From Tannerella sp. (GTDB lineage: Bacteria > Bacteroidota > Bacteroidia > Bacteroidales > Tannerellaceae): DNA of 22,220 nt. The translations under genes and the position numbers were made by a program. The stretch spans positions 1 to 22,220 of the forward strand of contig JAITBC010000264.1 in the NCBI GenBank assembly GCA_031283785.1, in the 5' to 3' direction. How positions within the stretch are numbered: the stretch's first letter is position 1; the number at the start of each line of letters is the position of its first letter. Below, in pieces: positions 1-7,471 of this stretch. The notes beneath the pieces are model-generated. The model made no database searches. It was given only the letters and a program-made list of their open reading frames with translations, and had not been told where the DNA came from.

Positions 1-1978
1 CGTCACCCTCTCTCCACCGTCGAGTTACGGATAATTTGGATGAGCCATCGCGCCGTCCCCGAAATTCTCCAAGATACCTGTTAACGTAGTTGTAGTTCAA
101 GCGCGTAACGTATGACAGAAAAGCCCATTCGCTCTGTCCGCCACCGGCGCCGTTGTTGGTTCCGCTTATCATTGTTTCCAAATCGGTCAGTCCCGAACCT
201 GCGTAAAGAGGTCCGCTGTTACGCGATGCGGTAACTGTTTTTGAATATTCTGCTTCAGATGTAGCGCCCACCATTGCACTGACAATATGAACGTCATTAA
301 AAGTGCGGTCGTAATTGGCAAATAAGCCAAGGGTAGTGTTCGCCCACTTGGTTGTCAGTTCCGTCAGCGAACCGGGTGAATTTGCATTGCCCGTTTCATT
401 GTTGTCCCAGTCGTAGAACTGCAATCTGTTGACCGAAGTTTGAACGTCTTTGTCAACGGTTTTATAGCCGCCGGTAGCCGATAGCGACAAGCCTTGTGTG
501 AGAAACGACATATCAAGAGTGGCTTTGATGTTGGCGCGGAAAGTTGTAAATCCCGTTTTTATCTGTCCCCCGTTTTTCACAAATCCAATTGCACTGCGTT
601 TGCCGTCGAAAGAATCATACACATTGCCTTCGGGATTGTAGAACGCCCACAGCCACGGATCTGCCCATCCTGAATTTCCATCGCCGATACCCTTGCTTGG
701 AGTTACGATGTTGCGCATTTCATACGACATGCCTGTTTCAAACTTCAAGCGTTTATTTGCCTGATAATCCATGTTCAGACGTCCGCTGTATTTCTTTTCG
801 CCATCTTCGGCAAGTTTCAATTGCGACGAGTTGTCGGCAAATCCCAAAGAAGCCATGTAACCGAATTTATCGTCGGCGCCCGAAATGCTCAAAGAATGTT
901 TTTGCGACGTTGCTTGATCGTACAGTTCGTCTACAATGTAGTTGTTAGGTTCGTAGCGATGAACCCATCCGTTATTTCTCAGAATAGTCATGTTTTCGCC
1001 CCTGCGCAGTCGCTGCCAGAAATCCAAGCCATAAATGCTTTCGCCTGTATCGACAGATGTTCCACCCAAAACGGAATTACTGGCAAAAATCCACCAGTTA
1101 AACCTGTCAAGAGCCAATTCTTTGTAGTCGGTTACTGTCGGATTATCGGCGCGTGCATCCTGCAACTGCGCTTGATAAAACATGTCGAGCCACTCGGCGT
1201 TTGTCGTGATAGGCATCTGGATACCGTCAATCGTAGTGCTGACCGAGCCGTTGTAAGTGATTTTTGCCGCTCCTCTCTTACCGCGTTTGGTCGTTACCAA
1301 CATAACGCCCGAAGCCGAACGCGCTCCGTAAATCGCCGCCGAAGCATCTTTCAAGACAGAGATGTTTTCGATGTCGTTCGGTTCCATCTGGTTCAACTCA
1401 TCTAACGACCCCGCAATTCCGTCGATAAGCACTAACGGACTTGAATTGCCGTTAATCGAAATATCGCCACGGATTTTCATCTCCGCCCCTTCGCTACCGG
1501 GGCGGGTGCTGCCGCGGGTGACGACCAATCCTGGCACTTCGCCCTGCAACGCGACCGATACATTATTAATACCCCTGTCCTTAAACGCTTCCTCTCCCCG
1601 TATTTGGGATATGGCGCTCGTTAGTGAGGCTTTCTTCTGCGTCCCGTAACCGACGACTACCACTTCTTCCAGCTGTTCCACGTCTTCTTTCAAACGTATC
1701 TGCAAGCTGGTCTCATTACCGATTGTTATTTCCTGCGTTTGATAACCGATGTAGGAAATGACCAATGTTCCTTTTTCGGGTACACGGATTGAAAATTTTC
1801 CGGATATATCCGAAGTGGTTCCAATCGTAGTACCCTTCACTACAACGCTTGCTCCGATAATTTCTTCGCCGCGTTCGTCCATAACCGTTCCGGTAACCGT
1901 CTTTTGTGCATACGCCCCGGAACACCATCCTGTCATTATAATGAACAGGAAACAAAGTTTGAATAATTTTTTCTTCAT
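1..1978 (-). CDS. SusC/RagA-family TonB-dependent outer-membrane receptor, 5' part (runs off the left edge)
   Basis: This is the N-terminal 659 codons of an outer-membrane TonB-dependent transporter of the SusC/RagA type, which imports oligosaccharides or peptides with a SusD-like lipoprotein. The frame is open from the ATG at 1978 to the window edge. Residues 1-25 are a signal peptide ending in AYAQ. Residues 26-100 form a carboxypeptidase-regulatory-like beta domain (TVTGTVMDERGEEIIGASV). A TonB-box-like EEVVVVGYG lies at 104-112. The plug follows, with KIRGDISINGNSSPLVLIDG and SVLKDASAAIYGARSASGV, both typical of SusC. The barrel starts afterwards and the visible part ends near the family motif GRRDGSSKL. 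Family members are usually 1,000-1,100 residues, so roughly 40% is missing. Any susD partner would lie left of the window. Its promoter and probable HTCS operator are visible upstream. The substrate cannot be told from this portion. Confidence 0.93.
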   Translation of the reverse strand, partial: MKKKLFKLCFLFIIMTGWCSGAYAQKTVTGTVMDERGEEIIGASVVVKGTTIGTTSDISGKFSIRVPEKGTLVISYIGYQTQEITIGNETSLQIRLKEDVEQLEEVVVVGYGTQKKASLTSAISQIRGEEAFKDRGINNVSVALQGEVPGLVVTRGSTRPGSEGAEMKIRGDISINGNSSPLVLIDGIAGSLDELNQMEPNDIENISVLKDASAAIYGARSASGVMLVTTKRGKRGAAKITYNGSVSTTIDGIQMPITTNAEWLDMFYQAQLQDARADNPTVTDYKELALDRFNWWIFASNSVLGGTSVDTGESIYGLDFWQRLRRGENMTILRNNGWVHRYEPNNYIVDELYDQATSQKHSLSISGADDKFGYMASLGFADNSSQLKLAEDGEKKYSGRLNMDYQANKRLKFETGMSYEMRNIVTPSKGIGDGNSGWADPWLWAFYNPEGNVYDSFDGKRSAIGFVKNGGQIKTGFTTFRANIKATLDMSFLTQGLSLSATGGYKTVDKDVQTSVNRLQFYDWDNNETGNANSPGSLTELTTKWANTTLGLFANYDRTFNDVHIVSAMVGATSEAEYSKTVTASRNSGPLYAGSGLTDLETMISGTNNGAGGGQSEWAFLSYVTRLNYNYVNRYLGEFRGRRDGSSKLSVTRRWREGD

Positions 1979-2009
1979 AGAAATTTAATTAACAATAGAA
2001 TTTGGAAGG

Positions 2010-2017
2010 CAAAAGTA
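2010..2017 (-). promoter_or_regulatory. -7 promoter box for the SusC gene (TACTTTTG)
   Basis: On the minus strand TACTTTTG matches the Bacteroidetes primary-sigma -7 consensus TAnnTTTG and lies 32 bases upstream of the ATG. No TTTG is present at the expected -33 position, which fits an activator-dependent promoter. Confidence 0.65.
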
Positions 2018-2043
2018 CGGAATGAGCAAAAGCACGATTATAC

Positions 2044-2075
2044 TGTTTTATCCGGATTATTGAGGTATTTTATCC
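2044..2075 (-). promoter_or_regulatory. Direct-repeat operator candidate for the HTCS regulator
   Basis: On the minus strand GGATAAAATA (2066-2075) and GGATAAAACA (2044-2053) match at 9 of 10 positions and are exactly 22 bp apart, about two helical turns. They lie immediately upstream of the -33 region of the SusC promoter, at about -41 to -72 from the predicted start. AraC-family DNA-binding domains, such as the one ending the neighbouring HTCS, bind direct repeats with this spacing. Assigning the site to that protein is inference. Confidence 0.5.
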
Positions 2076-2103
2076 AACAGCCTTGTTTTCATTGGATTAG
2101 TGT

Positions 2104-2142
2104 GAGAAAAAAAAGGCGCGAATCATTTCCGCATCCCTTTTT
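2104..2142 (-). terminator. Terminator-like hairpin between the HTCS unit and the SusC gene
   Basis: An A-run and a T-run flank an imperfect GC-containing stem (GGGATGCG / CGCGCC on the minus strand, with a small internal loop), followed by eight T residues. It begins right after the stop of the 60-codon ORF at 2143. It would end transcription of the HTCS before the SusC promoter, and the A/T flanks could let it act in both directions. The stem is short, so this is moderately supported. Confidence 0.5.
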
Positions 2143-2325
2143 TTACTCAATACCAATAAACGGAACGGCATCGCTTGGCGTTTTATATGACTTTGAAGAT
2201 AAGTAAATGTAAAGCTTGTCTATATTTCCTTCAATTCGTTCCAATGGATATTTCTCTATTCTATTGTCATTAAGCATGATAAATTTATTCTCACTGAATT
2301 TAGGATTTATGAGAATGGGATACAT
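2143..2325 (-). CDS. Small hypothetical protein (60 aa) abutting the HTCS stop codon
   Basis: An ATG directly follows the HTCS stop (TAAATG), which would allow translation to restart without a gap. A terminator-like hairpin begins at its stop. The product begins MYPILINPKF and is rich in lysine, isoleucine and tyrosine, with no signal peptide, membrane segment or motif that I recognise. The DNA is more AT-rich than the HTCS gene. It could be a small co-expressed protein or the surviving 3' end of an older gene. No function can be assigned. The ORF is long enough to be interesting but too short to be certain. Confidence 0.35.
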   Translation of the reverse strand: MYPILINPKFSENKFIMLNDNRIEKYPLERIEGNIDKLYIYLSSKSYKTPSDAVPFIGIE

Positions 2326-5300
2326 TTACGTGTTCTTTGTATTTCCTTTCCTGTATTGTGTCGGCGTCACGCCAAATGCCTCCTTAAAGTATTTGTTGAA
2401 ATATTTTATATCGTTGATGCCGACCTTCCACGAAATTTCCGAAACGGTATGCCGGCTTGCCTGTAATAATTGCGCGGCACGTTTCAAACGGATGGAACGG
2501 ATAAAATGGTTGGGCGTCTGGCCGGCGATGGTTTGAAATTTCGGATACAGGCAACTCCGGCTTATGCCTAAATCGCGGCTCAGGTCGTCGTTTGAATAAT
2601 CGGGGTTGCTGATGTTTTTTTCGATCAGTTGAAGCGTTTTTTTGATAAATTCTTCATCTAACGAGGTAGTGGTTATGCTGCCGGGTTGTACGTCGATGGC
2701 CTTATGGAAAAGCTTTTTACGCTTTTCCTGCTGTTCGATCAGCATTTCGATACGGGTTTGGAGGACTTCGAAATTGAACGGTTTGGCGATGTACGAATCT
2801 GCTCCTGCCTTGTAACTTTCAATTTTAGCTTCGTCCGACAACCGGGCGGTCAATAAGATGATGGGAATATGCGAAGTCCGGATATCGTTTTTCAACCGGC
2901 GGCATAATTCCAGTCCGTCCTGACCGGGCATCATCAAATCGGCAACAATTAAGTCGGGGTATTCCCGTCGCGCCGTTTCTTCCCCTTCTTTTCCGTCTGA
3001 TGCTTCGCGCACGTTGAACTGTTTGCTTAACTGTTCGGCAAGGAAACGGCGGAACTCGGCATTGTCTTCGACGATGAGCAGGGTTTTCCTGTCCGGCGTT
3101 TGCGGCATATCGTTTTCTTCCGGCAGCAGGGATGGAGGTTTTGCGTCTTCTTTTCCTTTCAAATCGGCAGGGATATAAACGGAAAAAGCGCTTCCTTCAT
3201 CCGGTTTGCTGTTGACGGTGATCTTTCCTTCATGCAACTCAATGTATTCTTTTACCATGTGCAGTCCTATCCCCGAACCGACCGTCTCAGGGCCGTTATT
3301 TTCACTTTGAAAAAAACGCTCGAAAATCGTTTGCTGTTCTTTTTCGGAAATACCGCAGCCGGTATCGGCGACAGTGTATTTCACAAATTTGCGGCCGTTT
3401 TCTTCCGTCAGACATATTTTGGTCGTAACGTATCCTCCTGCAGGAGTGAACTTCAGTGAGTTTGAGTACAGGTTGTTGAGTATTTTCCGTATTTTTTCCT
3501 TATCGAACCATATAAATAACTGCAATTCCCGGTTGTCGAAATCAAAACCGATGGATTTGCCGGCAGCCATTTCTTTGAATGAAGCATATACATATTCGGA
3601 AAAGCGGATAAAATCATCGAATGACAGTTTCAGTTTTTCTCCTCCCATCTCCAGCTTCCTGAAATCCAGCAGCTGGTTAATCAAGCCGAGCATGTTCTCG
3701 GCATTCCGGTAAATGGAGATCAGTTTTTGCTTCAGTGCTTCGTCGTTCAACTGTCGGATCAGGGTGCTTAAAGGCGTCATTATTAAAGTCAGTGGCGTCC
3801 GAAATTCGTGGCTGATATTCGTGAAAAACCGGAATTTCATCTGGTCTAATTCTTCTTTCCGCCTTTCGCGTTCGAGCGCTTCCCGTTCGGACTGTTTTTT
3901 CTTTTTCCGTTTTTGCAGGAAGATAAAAATTAAAAAGAGAACGGCAACCGACAAAACGGTATAAAAAACATAGGCATAGACGGTTGCCCAGAACGGAGCG
4001 TCTATCGTGACGGAGATTTCGGCGGCTTCGTCGCCCCATACCCTGTCGTTGTTTGCCGTGTAAACGATCAGCCTGTATTTACCCGGCGGCAGGCCGGTGT
4101 ACGAAGCCGTCCCGACGCCGGAAGTCAGTATTTCGTTCCATTCGAGGTCGTAATTTTCCAGTTTGTAACGGTAGTAGGTATGCGAAGGATTGACATAGTT
4201 GAGGCCTGCAAATTCAAATGCGATGAAGTTTTCAGTATGGTTCAGCCTGATTTCGGCGGTATTGTTTATGGGCTTTTCGAGGATGATACGACCGTTGTAT
4301 CCGACGTTTTCCCTTATTTGCCGGTTATATAGCCGGAAGGCGGTAAACAGGGGTTTGTTTTTTTGTTTATTATAATGAACATTGCCGGGATTAAGCCGGT
4401 TGACGCCGTGATGTCCGCCGAAATACAAGTCGCCGTTATGTGCTTTCAGCGACGAACGGTCGTAGAATTTGCCGCTTTGCAATCCGTCATCCGTACCGTA
4501 GTTCACAAGTGAAAAATCGTATCCTCCGGCTGTTTCCGTCATTTCAATCTTGGCTATTCCGTTTACGGTCGAAACCCAGTATTCGCCCCTGCTGTCTTCC
4601 ATGACAGAAGAAATGGAATTATTTGACAGCCCGTTGCCGGTGTTGATGATGTACACTTTCTTTTTACTGTCGTCCCATATACGTATCCCCTGTTCGGTGC
4701 CGAACCATTCCAGTCCGCGCGTATCATTGAATATGCAGTAGTAGCGGATGTCGACTCCGGCAAATCTGGGATTGTCGGGGTCGTCCGTTTCGGGGATAAA
4801 CACTTTGTCGGTTTGAGTATTGTAGTAGTAAATACCGTTTTCGCCATACACGGCGAAGGTATGGTCGTCGACCGGATAAAAGTCGTAATCGATTTTATGG
4901 AAGGCTATTTCGGGATGTCTGTCCCGCAACATGGCGATTTCTCCCGAATGAACGTCCAGTTCACCCACGCCTTCATTGTCCACACTCACCCAAAAGCGCC
5001 CGTCCCGGCTTTCGTAAACAGCCCGTGAGATATTCTGGTTGGGATACAGCGTCATGTTATCGGTCGATTTGTTATAGCATTTCACCCGGCGTCCGTCGAT
5101 GCAATAAAAGCCGTTGAGGTAAGTTCCTACCCACAGGCGCTTCCTGCGGTCGCGGTATATCGAAAGGCAGAGGTCGTCGGTGAGGAATCCGTCGAAAGCT
5201 TTGGCAATCTCTCCCGTCGAGGGATGGTAGCGCATCAGTCCGTTGGTAGTAGTACCGATAAGTATACTGCCGTCGTTGTCTTCAAACAGGCATCGGACAG

Positions 5301-6399
5301 CTTCATTGGTGACGGGCGTCCCGTTGTGAACGGTCTGAACCAAGTCGAACTTATACATGCTTGGATTGTAGTAGTATATGCCTTGCCATAACGTGCCTGC
5401 CCACACGCCACCGTTATCGTCGGCGAAGATACACTGGATGTCGTTGATTAATATGCCGCTGTTGTTCAGTTTCAGTCCCGGAATCGTCTCTACGGCAAAC
5501 GTTTTCCCATCTATTTTCCGCAGTCCCGACCACGAAGTTCCTATCCATACATTACCTTCCGTATCGATATCCATGCAGGTAAAAAAATTGGACACCCCTT
5601 CTATACTGACTACTTCGCGCCACGTTTTGTCGATGCGGCTGTAATAACATACAGCGTTGTTGTACATCAGCCACAGATCGCCGGCAGAGGTGGGGTGTAT
5701 GCTCAGCCGGTCTGTAATGCTTGATATTTTATCTGCGAAAAAGGTATCTTGCCCGACAAATTCCTGCGAGGCGCTGTCCCAGCAACGCAGCAAGCCGTTG
5801 GAATACATAATGTAATAAAGATTTTTATACTGGGCTATTTCTTCAGGGACGCCGTATTGCTGTGTAAAATGTTCGTCGCCTTCGTCGACGATTACGGAAT
5901 GTTTTTGGGCAATGTCGTAAAGGATAAAAACGTTATTTTCCGTCAGAAACCAGAAGTTCCGGCTTTCGTCGATGAAGAGGTTTTTCAGTCTGCCATGCAC
6001 ATTCATCCGGCGCAGTTCGTTGTCAACATCATAGACGAATTCATTCGTGCCAAAGTCGAAAAGCAGGAGGTATCCGGGCGCTTTCATCCAAATACGTCCC
6101 CATGCGTCGAGGTATTCCTTGAATATCTGATAGCGGTTGTAGTTCCATTTATAACTTTTGCGGCGGTCGTGATAGAAATGTTCGAATGTAGCCCCGTTAT
6201 ATATGTTCAGTATGGAAACGGTACGGATAGAGAGTCGTCCGTCCGGCAATTGCATGAAGTACCTTATCTGATTATCCGACAAACCATCGACTATATCCAG
6301 ATGCTGAAATACGTACTGTGCCTGCGCAACCACGGGGCTGATCATTAAAAAGGCAAACGCAATAATACCTGCGGGTTTATATAACTGTAACTGTTTCAA
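2326..6399 (-). CDS. Hybrid two-component system sensor/regulator (HTCS)
   Basis: This is a one-polypeptide sensor kinase, response regulator and transcription factor of the kind that controls Bacteroidetes polysaccharide-utilisation loci. The order is: signal peptide (1-28, ending VVAQAQ); a periplasmic sensor of Reg_prop/two-component propeller repeats, starting with the family motif DGLSDNQ; a Y_Y_Y domain near 720-800; one membrane segment at about 805-828; a charged coiled linker; and a HisKA domain with His864 in SHEFRTP. An HATPase follows, with its N box near 976, DTGCGIS near 1011 and GSGIGL near 1039. The receiver has phospho-acceptor Asp1154 in VADLMMP, and a C-terminal AraC-type helix-turn-helix ends in FGVTPTQYRKG. 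The length of 1,357 residues is normal for the family. The start is TTG at 6399. No ATG lies upstream in frame before a stop, and the signal peptide begins right at this TTG. It overlaps the stop of a gene remnant upstream (TTGA). It probably activates the SusC gene downstream. Confidence 0.96.
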   Translation of the reverse strand: MKQLQLYKPAGIIAFAFLMISPVVAQAQYVFQHLDIVDGLSDNQIRYFMQLPDGRLSIRTVSILNIYNGATFEHFYHDRRKSYKWNYNRYQIFKEYLDAWGRIWMKAPGYLLLFDFGTNEFVYDVDNELRRMNVHGRLKNLFIDESRNFWFLTENNVFILYDIAQKHSVIVDEGDEHFTQQYGVPEEIAQYKNLYYIMYSNGLLRCWDSASQEFVGQDTFFADKISSITDRLSIHPTSAGDLWLMYNNAVCYYSRIDKTWREVVSIEGVSNFFTCMDIDTEGNVWIGTSWSGLRKIDGKTFAVETIPGLKLNNSGILINDIQCIFADDNGGVWAGTLWQGIYYYNPSMYKFDLVQTVHNGTPVTNEAVRCLFEDNDGSILIGTTTNGLMRYHPSTGEIAKAFDGFLTDDLCLSIYRDRRKRLWVGTYLNGFYCIDGRRVKCYNKSTDNMTLYPNQNISRAVYESRDGRFWVSVDNEGVGELDVHSGEIAMLRDRHPEIAFHKIDYDFYPVDDHTFAVYGENGIYYYNTQTDKVFIPETDDPDNPRFAGVDIRYYCIFNDTRGLEWFGTEQGIRIWDDSKKKVYIINTGNGLSNNSISSVMEDSRGEYWVSTVNGIAKIEMTETAGGYDFSLVNYGTDDGLQSGKFYDRSSLKAHNGDLYFGGHHGVNRLNPGNVHYNKQKNKPLFTAFRLYNRQIRENVGYNGRIILEKPINNTAEIRLNHTENFIAFEFAGLNYVNPSHTYYRYKLENYDLEWNEILTSGVGTASYTGLPPGKYRLIVYTANNDRVWGDEAAEISVTIDAPFWATVYAYVFYTVLSVAVLFLIFIFLQKRKKKKQSEREALERERRKEELDQMKFRFFTNISHEFRTPLTLIMTPLSTLIRQLNDEALKQKLISIYRNAENMLGLINQLLDFRKLEMGGEKLKLSFDDFIRFSEYVYASFKEMAAGKSIGFDFDNRELQLFIWFDKEKIRKILNNLYSNSLKFTPAGGYVTTKICLTEENGRKFVKYTVADTGCGISEKEQQTIFERFFQSENNGPETVGSGIGLHMVKEYIELHEGKITVNSKPDEGSAFSVYIPADLKGKEDAKPPSLLPEENDMPQTPDRKTLLIVEDNAEFRRFLAEQLSKQFNVREASDGKEGEETARREYPDLIVADLMMPGQDGLELCRRLKNDIRTSHIPIILLTARLSDEAKIESYKAGADSYIAKPFNFEVLQTRIEMLIEQQEKRKKLFHKAIDVQPGSITTTSLDEEFIKKTLQLIEKNISNPDYSNDDLSRDLGISRSCLYPKFQTIAGQTPNHFIRSIRLKRAAQLLQASRHTVSEISWKVGINDIKYFNKYFKEAFGVTPTQYRKGNTKNT

Positions 6400-6515
6400 T
6401 CGTTGTTGTTTGAGAAGATGAATCGCGTCTTGTCGACACAGGCATAACCGTTCGTTATAATGTCTCTGAAGTCAGATTTACCGTAAGGCAAACGTTTGAA
6501 TACTCTCTTTTCCAT
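6396..6515 (-). pseudogene. Truncated 5' remnant of an AAA-ATPase-like (PF09820-type) gene
   Basis: A 39-codon ORF starts with ATG at 6515. Its residues 6-33 read like the start of AAA-ATPase-like proteins, the family with a C-terminal PD-(D/E)XK nuclease domain. Hallmarks are FKRLPYGKSDF at 6-16 and VDKTRFI at 27-33. Intact members continue for about 500 residues, with a Walker A motif soon after. Here the similarity stops after residue 33, and FSNNND plus a TGA follow. The TGA (6396-6398) overlaps the HTCS TTG start (6397-6399). The family assignment comes from motif recall, without a search. The fragment probably arose by deletion or recombination and may now serve as a leader ORF coupled to the HTCS. 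Confidence 0.7.
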
Positions 6516-6548
6516 TGTCTGTAATTACCGTTGAATAAAAACTGCCCG

Positions 6549-6556
6549 TAAAGATA
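6549..6556 (-). promoter_or_regulatory. Candidate -7 promoter box ahead of the remnant/HTCS (TATCTTTA)
   Basis: TATCTTTA on the minus strand matches TAnnTTTG at all but the last base and lies 33 bases upstream of the remnant ATG. It is the only plausible promoter box I see between the DUF4249 gene and the HTCS. The rest of 6557-6656 shows no gene and no clear terminator. Confidence 0.4.
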
Positions 6557-6656
6557 ATGCATTTTTATGACACCATCCTTTTCTTTGCACTTTTATTCCG
6601 GATAATATGAATCTCACCTCTATGGAATGTCCCGTTTTGCGGCCGAATCGTTATTA

Positions 6657-7469
6657 TTATTCTTCTTCCTCCACTTCGATTACCTGAAACTCAACTTTTG
6701 CCGCGCTCATTGCCGTAAATATGCCGAAAGCGTTCCGGATGGCGCTTGAAGGATTTGCCAGGTCGGTCGAGCTGATGCGTTCATACAGGTCAACATAATC
6801 TTTATTGACACGGTAGACATAAATCGAGTAGTAACCGATGCTCATAAACTCCCGTGAAGTTGTTTTGTAACTGTTCCCCTGAAAAGGCTGCATCATACGG
6901 CGACGGAACTGCGTTCCGCCGCCAAAGTCCGGCATATCCGACGAAGCCGGACTTTCGATGTAAATCTGGTAATAACTCTTGTCGGGGTCATCCCACGTCA
7001 GGCATATCCCGGTCGTATCGGTTGAATCCCACCAATAATAGGATGATACACGGGTAATGTATGCCGGCTCAACGTGTAAGTTGGCGATTTGCCGTGGGAC
7101 AGATGTGGAGGCGGTCACCGTTTTCCCGATATAGTCGAACGACAGATCGAACGTTTGCTGTCCGCGAATCGTATCTTCGCCCAAATCCAGATAATATGTT
7201 CCCGTAGCGGTTTCTTCCGCTCGTCGGCCGTTGATTTCCAGCTGTAAACCGCCAATTGGTTTGGAAAGCAGATAATCGTCTTTCAAATATACTTCCATAC
7301 TGTATAATTTGACCGTCAACGTATTGTTGCCTTCCTGCAAATAGCTTTCCACAATGGGCGTATCGGTATTAACTTCGCTATCCATCAGTTTTTCGCCGCA
7401 GGAAGTGAGCAGTTGAAAGTAAACGAACGGCAATAAAAAGCAACTATTTATAAATCCTTTCTTTTTCAT
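6657..7469 (-). CDS. DUF4249 family lipoprotein, partner of the adjacent TonB-dependent receptor
   Basis: This 270-residue exported lipoprotein has a signal peptide ending in the lipobox LLTSC, with Cys24 as the lipidated residue. The mature part is beta-rich and resembles the DUF4249 family: a conserved opening GEKLMDSEVNTDTPIVESYL and a central segment around ICLTWDDPDKSYYQIYIESP. DUF4249 proteins are habitually encoded directly after STN-type TonB-dependent receptors, as here, and are thought to be surface or periplasmic accessory lipoproteins for that receptor; the molecular role is unknown. It begins 2 bases after the receptor stop, so the two are almost certainly co-translated. The C-terminus is a run of glutamates, followed by three in-frame TAA codons. 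Confidence 0.85.
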   Translation of the reverse strand: MKKKGFINSCFLLPFVYFQLLTSCGEKLMDSEVNTDTPIVESYLQEGNNTLTVKLYSMEVYLKDDYLLSKPIGGLQLEINGRRAEETATGTYYLDLGEDTIRGQQTFDLSFDYIGKTVTASTSVPRQIANLHVEPAYITRVSSYYWWDSTDTTGICLTWDDPDKSYYQIYIESPASSDMPDFGGGTQFRRRMMQPFQGNSYKTTSREFMSIGYYSIYVYRVNKDYVDLYERISSTDLANPSSAIRNAFGIFTAMSAAKVEFQVIEVEEEE

Positions 7470-7471
7470 AA

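Noticed and set aside
1..60. Possible frameshift at the left edge of the SusC gene
   Set aside because: The last codons still carry the family motif GRRDGSSKL in frame, and too little sequence follows to judge any disruption.
5749..6348. A 199-codon plus-strand ORF opposite the HTCS sensor domain
   Set aside because: It is antisense to clear propeller repeats and has no recognisable features.
6593..6608. A single ATCCGGAATAAAA on the minus strand upstream of the HTCS remnant, similar to the SusC operator half-site
   Set aside because: Only one copy is present, with a one-base insertion relative to ATCCGGATAAAA. This is too weak to propose autoregulation.
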